The translations under genes and the position numbers were made by a program. The notes under the pieces are model-generated. The model did no database searches. It saw only the letters and a list, made by a program, of their open reading frames with translations, and had not been told where the DNA came from. From NCBI GenBank assembly GCA_021845835.1, contig JAJZVE010000326.1, positions 1 to 5,812 of the forward strand: a stretch of DNA of 5,812 bases, read 5' to 3'. This document shows positions 5,788 to 5,812 of this stretch, piece by piece (within the stretch, counting starts at the first letter, position 1; the number at the start of each line of letters is the position of its first letter). This DNA comes from Pseudomonadota bacterium (GTDB taxonomy: Bacteria; Pseudomonadota; Alphaproteobacteria; Acetobacterales; Acetobacteraceae).

Positions 5788-5812
5788 GCAGGAAAACTAT
5801 GCCCACAACGCT
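5788..5812. other. Right-edge upstream DNA without a gene
   Basis: These 25 bases precede the candidate promoter and are somewhat A/T-richer (TTTTCC on the minus strand). No gene end, terminator or repeat can be supported in so short a stretch, so the gene upstream of the operon is unknown. Confidence 0.5.

Noticed and set aside
5066..5806. Minus-strand frame of 246 codons overlapping the half-S gene
   Set aside because: The product is rich in Arg, Pro and Gly with no domain signature, and it begins at a GTG upstream of the promoter. The other frame has the HsdS signature LPxxxxQREIA.
1..5812. tRNA, rRNA, CRISPR array, insertion sequence ends or integrase attachment sites
   Set aside because: No cloverleaf, regular spaced direct repeats, transposase motifs or terminal inverted repeats were seen; nearly every base is in one of the six minus-strand genes.

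Overview
The window holds one continuous minus-strand operon for a type I restriction-modification (Hsd) system with extra genes built into it. Reading in the direction of transcription (right to left) the order is: a candidate promoter, a short HsdS-like half-specificity protein, a small GIY-YIG-fold protein, hsdM (DNA adenine methyltransferase subunit), a Fic-domain protein, full-length hsdS, and the start of hsdR, which runs off the left edge. No credible plus-strand gene was found. The composition (about 63-78% GC in hand-counted lines outside hsdS) suggests a high-GC bacterium. Proteobacteria fit the gene families, but the window carries no taxonomic marker and I do not name a genus.

Layout: 5731-5812 is upstream DNA with a TTGACA-type promoter. 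5047-5730 is the half-HsdS, whose 3' end overlaps the start of the GIY-YIG gene (4764-5069). A 49-base gap with a strong hairpin leads to hsdM (3194-4714). A 63-base gap with a 7-bp inverted repeat leads to fic (2030-3130, GTG start). A 55-base gap with a 9-bp inverted repeat that overlaps the fic stop leads to hsdS (751-1974). One base then separates the hsdS stop from the hsdR ATG at 749. The hsdR part is open to the window edge and encodes the PD-(D/E)XK nuclease domain.

How the genes may work together: HsdM with full-length HsdS forms the modification enzyme, and adding HsdR gives the restriction complex. The short HsdS-like protein has one recognition-domain-sized unit, so it could dimerise or compete for HsdM and give a second specificity. 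The Fic protein has a complete AMP-transfer motif and an N-terminal self-inhibitory motif. Its place between hsdM and hsdS recalls the known arrangement in which a toxin-like effector (PrrC in EcoprrI) is carried inside an hsd operon. The GIY-YIG-like protein is of unknown role and lacks the second tyrosine of the classical motif. The accessory content (half-S, GIY-YIG, Fic) and the paired hairpins at the three gene junctions are the parts most worth a second look. The core hsdRMS genes are ordinary.
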